Below are positions 4,726 to 6,072 of a stretch of DNA of 6,072 nucleotides, piece by piece (the first letter of the stretch is position 1; every line of letters begins with the position of its first letter). Both the position numbers and the translations under genes were made by a program. A model generated the notes under the pieces. It was not told the DNA's origin. It did not search any database and saw only the letters and a list, made by a program, of their open reading frames with translations. The stretch is from Ignavibacteriota bacterium (GTDB lineage Bacteria; Bacteroidota; Ignavibacteria; Tepidaquicellales; Tepidaquicellaceae), in NCBI GenBank assembly GCA_003158365.1, contig PMIW01000126.1, positions 145-6,216 of the forward strand, read 5' to 3'.

Positions 4726-6072
4726 TTATTGATTTTTTTGATTTATAGGTAATATAATTTTAAATGTTGTTCCGTTTTCCGAAGTATTCTCGACCTCTAT
4801 TTTCCCGTTATGAACTTTTATTATTCCATAAACAACCGATAGTCCGAGTCCCGTTCCCTTCATAGCATCCTTTGTAGTATAAAACGGCTCGAATATAAAG
4901 GGTAAATCTTTTTGGGATATTCCGTCTCCCTGGTCGGTAATTCTCAATACTGCATTTTCATTTTCAATCTGCAGATTAATTTTAAGGTCTCCCCCTTTAT
5001 TGTGCATGGATTCGATTGCATTAATTAAAAGAGAAATCAATGCCTGCTGGATTTTCTGCTGATTGCAGTATACTTCAAAACTCTCAACCGGAAATTCTTT
5101 AATTAGTTTTACGTGATTAATTTCAAGATGATGATTAATAAGCATCACGCTTTTATTTATTACTTCGATCAAATCATATTTTCTGAACTGCTCCATATCC
5201 CTGTGCGAGAATAACAGCAGGTCTTTGACAATCTTACCGCATCGTGATGACTCCTCGGCAATTAGAGTCAGGAACTCCAGTACTTTTGAGTTTTCATCGG
5301 CATTATTCTGCGCCTTGAGTTTTTTTATTATTAATTTGCTGTAAGTCAAAATTCCTTCGAGCGGATTATTAAGCTCGTGTGCAACGGTTGCGGATAATTT
5401 ACCGAGTGATGCGAGTTTTTCGATTTGCAGCACCTGTTCATAAATATTTTTCAGCTCTGCAGTTTTCTGCTCCACTTTATCGTTCAATGTTTCGGACCAA
5501 TCCTTAATCTCCCTGTATGCCGATGATAATAATCTTGCCATGTCATTGAATTCGGATGCTATTACACCCAGCTCTGTCCTCGATCTCATATTAATCCTGT
5601 AATTCCAGTCCCCTTTTCCAAGCGCGCTTAATCCATCCTGGAGAATTTTCAGGGGTTTATTTACAAGAAACAATATAAAGACAAAACTTAAACCGGATAT
5701 TAATAATGTGATTAAAACGGAATTTAAAATTATATTTTTCTTGTTTTCACCGACTACGTTATCCACCTTTTTCATTGAAATAACCACATCCAGTATTCCG
5801 AGCAATTCCGTTGTTGATTTATGAGCGTGGCATTCCGAATTGTAGCAATCACTTTCGTTTCTAATCGGGTTTATAAGTCCGAGATATCTCTCATCATTAA
5901 TATTGAAAATTCTGAGGCTGTCTTTGCGTGCAGTGTGTTTTGAAATTGTATTATTTTCGTGGCACATGACGCAGGCTTCCGCATTCATATCAACTGTCTT
6001 ATTTCTTTCCATTGTATCGGAGGAATAGGAAATCACACCCTGTTTATTGTAAATCCTGATAGTTTTCACGCC
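4726..6072 (-). CDS. Membrane sensor histidine kinase with periplasmic c-type haem motifs, 5' end outside window
   Basis: The frame is open to the right edge. The GTG at 6069 lies inside the sensing domain and is very unlikely to be the start; the first transmembrane helix must lie beyond the window. Numbering from that codon: a periplasmic part (about 1-110) with CVMCH (C33, C36, H37) and CYNSECH (C75, C80, H81; H83 nearby), one membrane helix (about 113-136), HAMP (about 137-190), a coiled region, HisKA with H231 in VAHELNNPLEG, and HATPase_c with N350, ITDQGDG (D379), FEPFYTTK and GTGLGL (405-410). The sequence resembles Geobacter-type kinases whose periplasmic domain covalently binds haem c; CxxCH is the canonical site, and CxxxxCH is a known variant from c3-type cytochromes. 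Likely role: sensing redox state or a haem-binding ligand outside the inner membrane, then phosphorylating the NtrC-type regulator encoded 4 bases downstream. The kinase core is of the NtrB/ZraS type, usual for NtrC partners. Confidence 0.94.
   Translation of the reverse strand, partial: GVKTIRIYNKQGVISYSSDTMERNKTVDMNAEACVMCHENNTISKHTARKDSLRIFNINDERYLGLINPIRNESDCYNSECHAHKSTTELLGILDVVISMKKVDNVVGENKKNIILNSVLITLLISGLSFVFILFLVNKPLKILQDGLSALGKGDWNYRINMRSRTELGVIASEFNDMARLLSSAYREIKDWSETLNDKVEQKTAELKNIYEQVLQIEKLASLGKLSATVAHELNNPLEGILTYSKLIIKKLKAQNNADENSKVLEFLTLIAEESSRCGKIVKDLLLFSHRDMEQFRKYDLIEVINKSVMLINHHLEINHVKLIKEFPVESFEVYCNQQKIQQALISLLINAIESMHNKGGDLKINLQIENENAVLRITDQGDGISQKDLPFIFEPFYTTKDAMKGTGLGLSVVYGIIKVHNGKIEVENTSENGTTFKIILPINQKNQ

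Noticed and set aside
1..6072. CRISPR arrays, tRNA or rRNA genes, transposase genes
   Set aside because: I saw no regularly spaced repeats, cloverleaf-like segments, rRNA-like sequence or transposase motifs on either strand.

Overview
This AT-rich window carries one gene end on the + strand and five genes on the - strand. The gene content suggests a Bacteroidota/Ignavibacteriota-like or deltaproteobacterial-like anaerobe or facultative bacterium: a Geobacter-style sensor kinase with a haem c domain, an NtrC-type regulator, a bacterial archaemetzincin, a PAS-PAS soluble kinase and a small RRM protein. The lineage is inferred from gene families and base composition only.

Layout. Bases 2-385 (+) are the last 127 codons of an acetyl-CoA synthetase (acs), including the acetylatable Lys of the PKTRSGK motif. 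It converges on a 99-residue RRM RNA-binding protein gene (434-733, -). A strong 11-bp GC-centred hairpin lies between them, and its U-tract serves only the - strand gene. Bases 734-1062 hold no gene. They contain the probable 5' leader of the RRM gene, with several inverted repeats and an iterated AGGAA motif, and a weak terminator for the kinase gene upstream. A soluble PAS-PAS histidine kinase (1063-2586, -) has no response regulator on its 3' side. Bases 2587-2832 are an AT-rich gap with a possible promoter for that kinase and an 11-bp inverted repeat.

The main locus is 2833-6072 (-), transcribed from the right edge inward. It encodes a membrane histidine kinase (cut at its 5' end by the window edge) whose periplasmic part has CxxCH and CxxxxCH haem c motifs. 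Four bases later comes an NtrC-family sigma-54 activator (receiver, AAA+ with GAFTGA, Fis HTH). The activator's stop codon overlaps the start of an archaemetzincin zinc protease (TAATG). The tight packing indicates one operon. A working model is that a periplasmic c-haem or redox/ligand signal is passed by phosphorelay to a sigma-54 activator, and that a cytoplasmic metalloprotease of unknown substrate is made in step with the regulator. The kinase-regulator pairing is well supported by architecture and adjacency. The protease's involvement in the same pathway is inferred from translational coupling.
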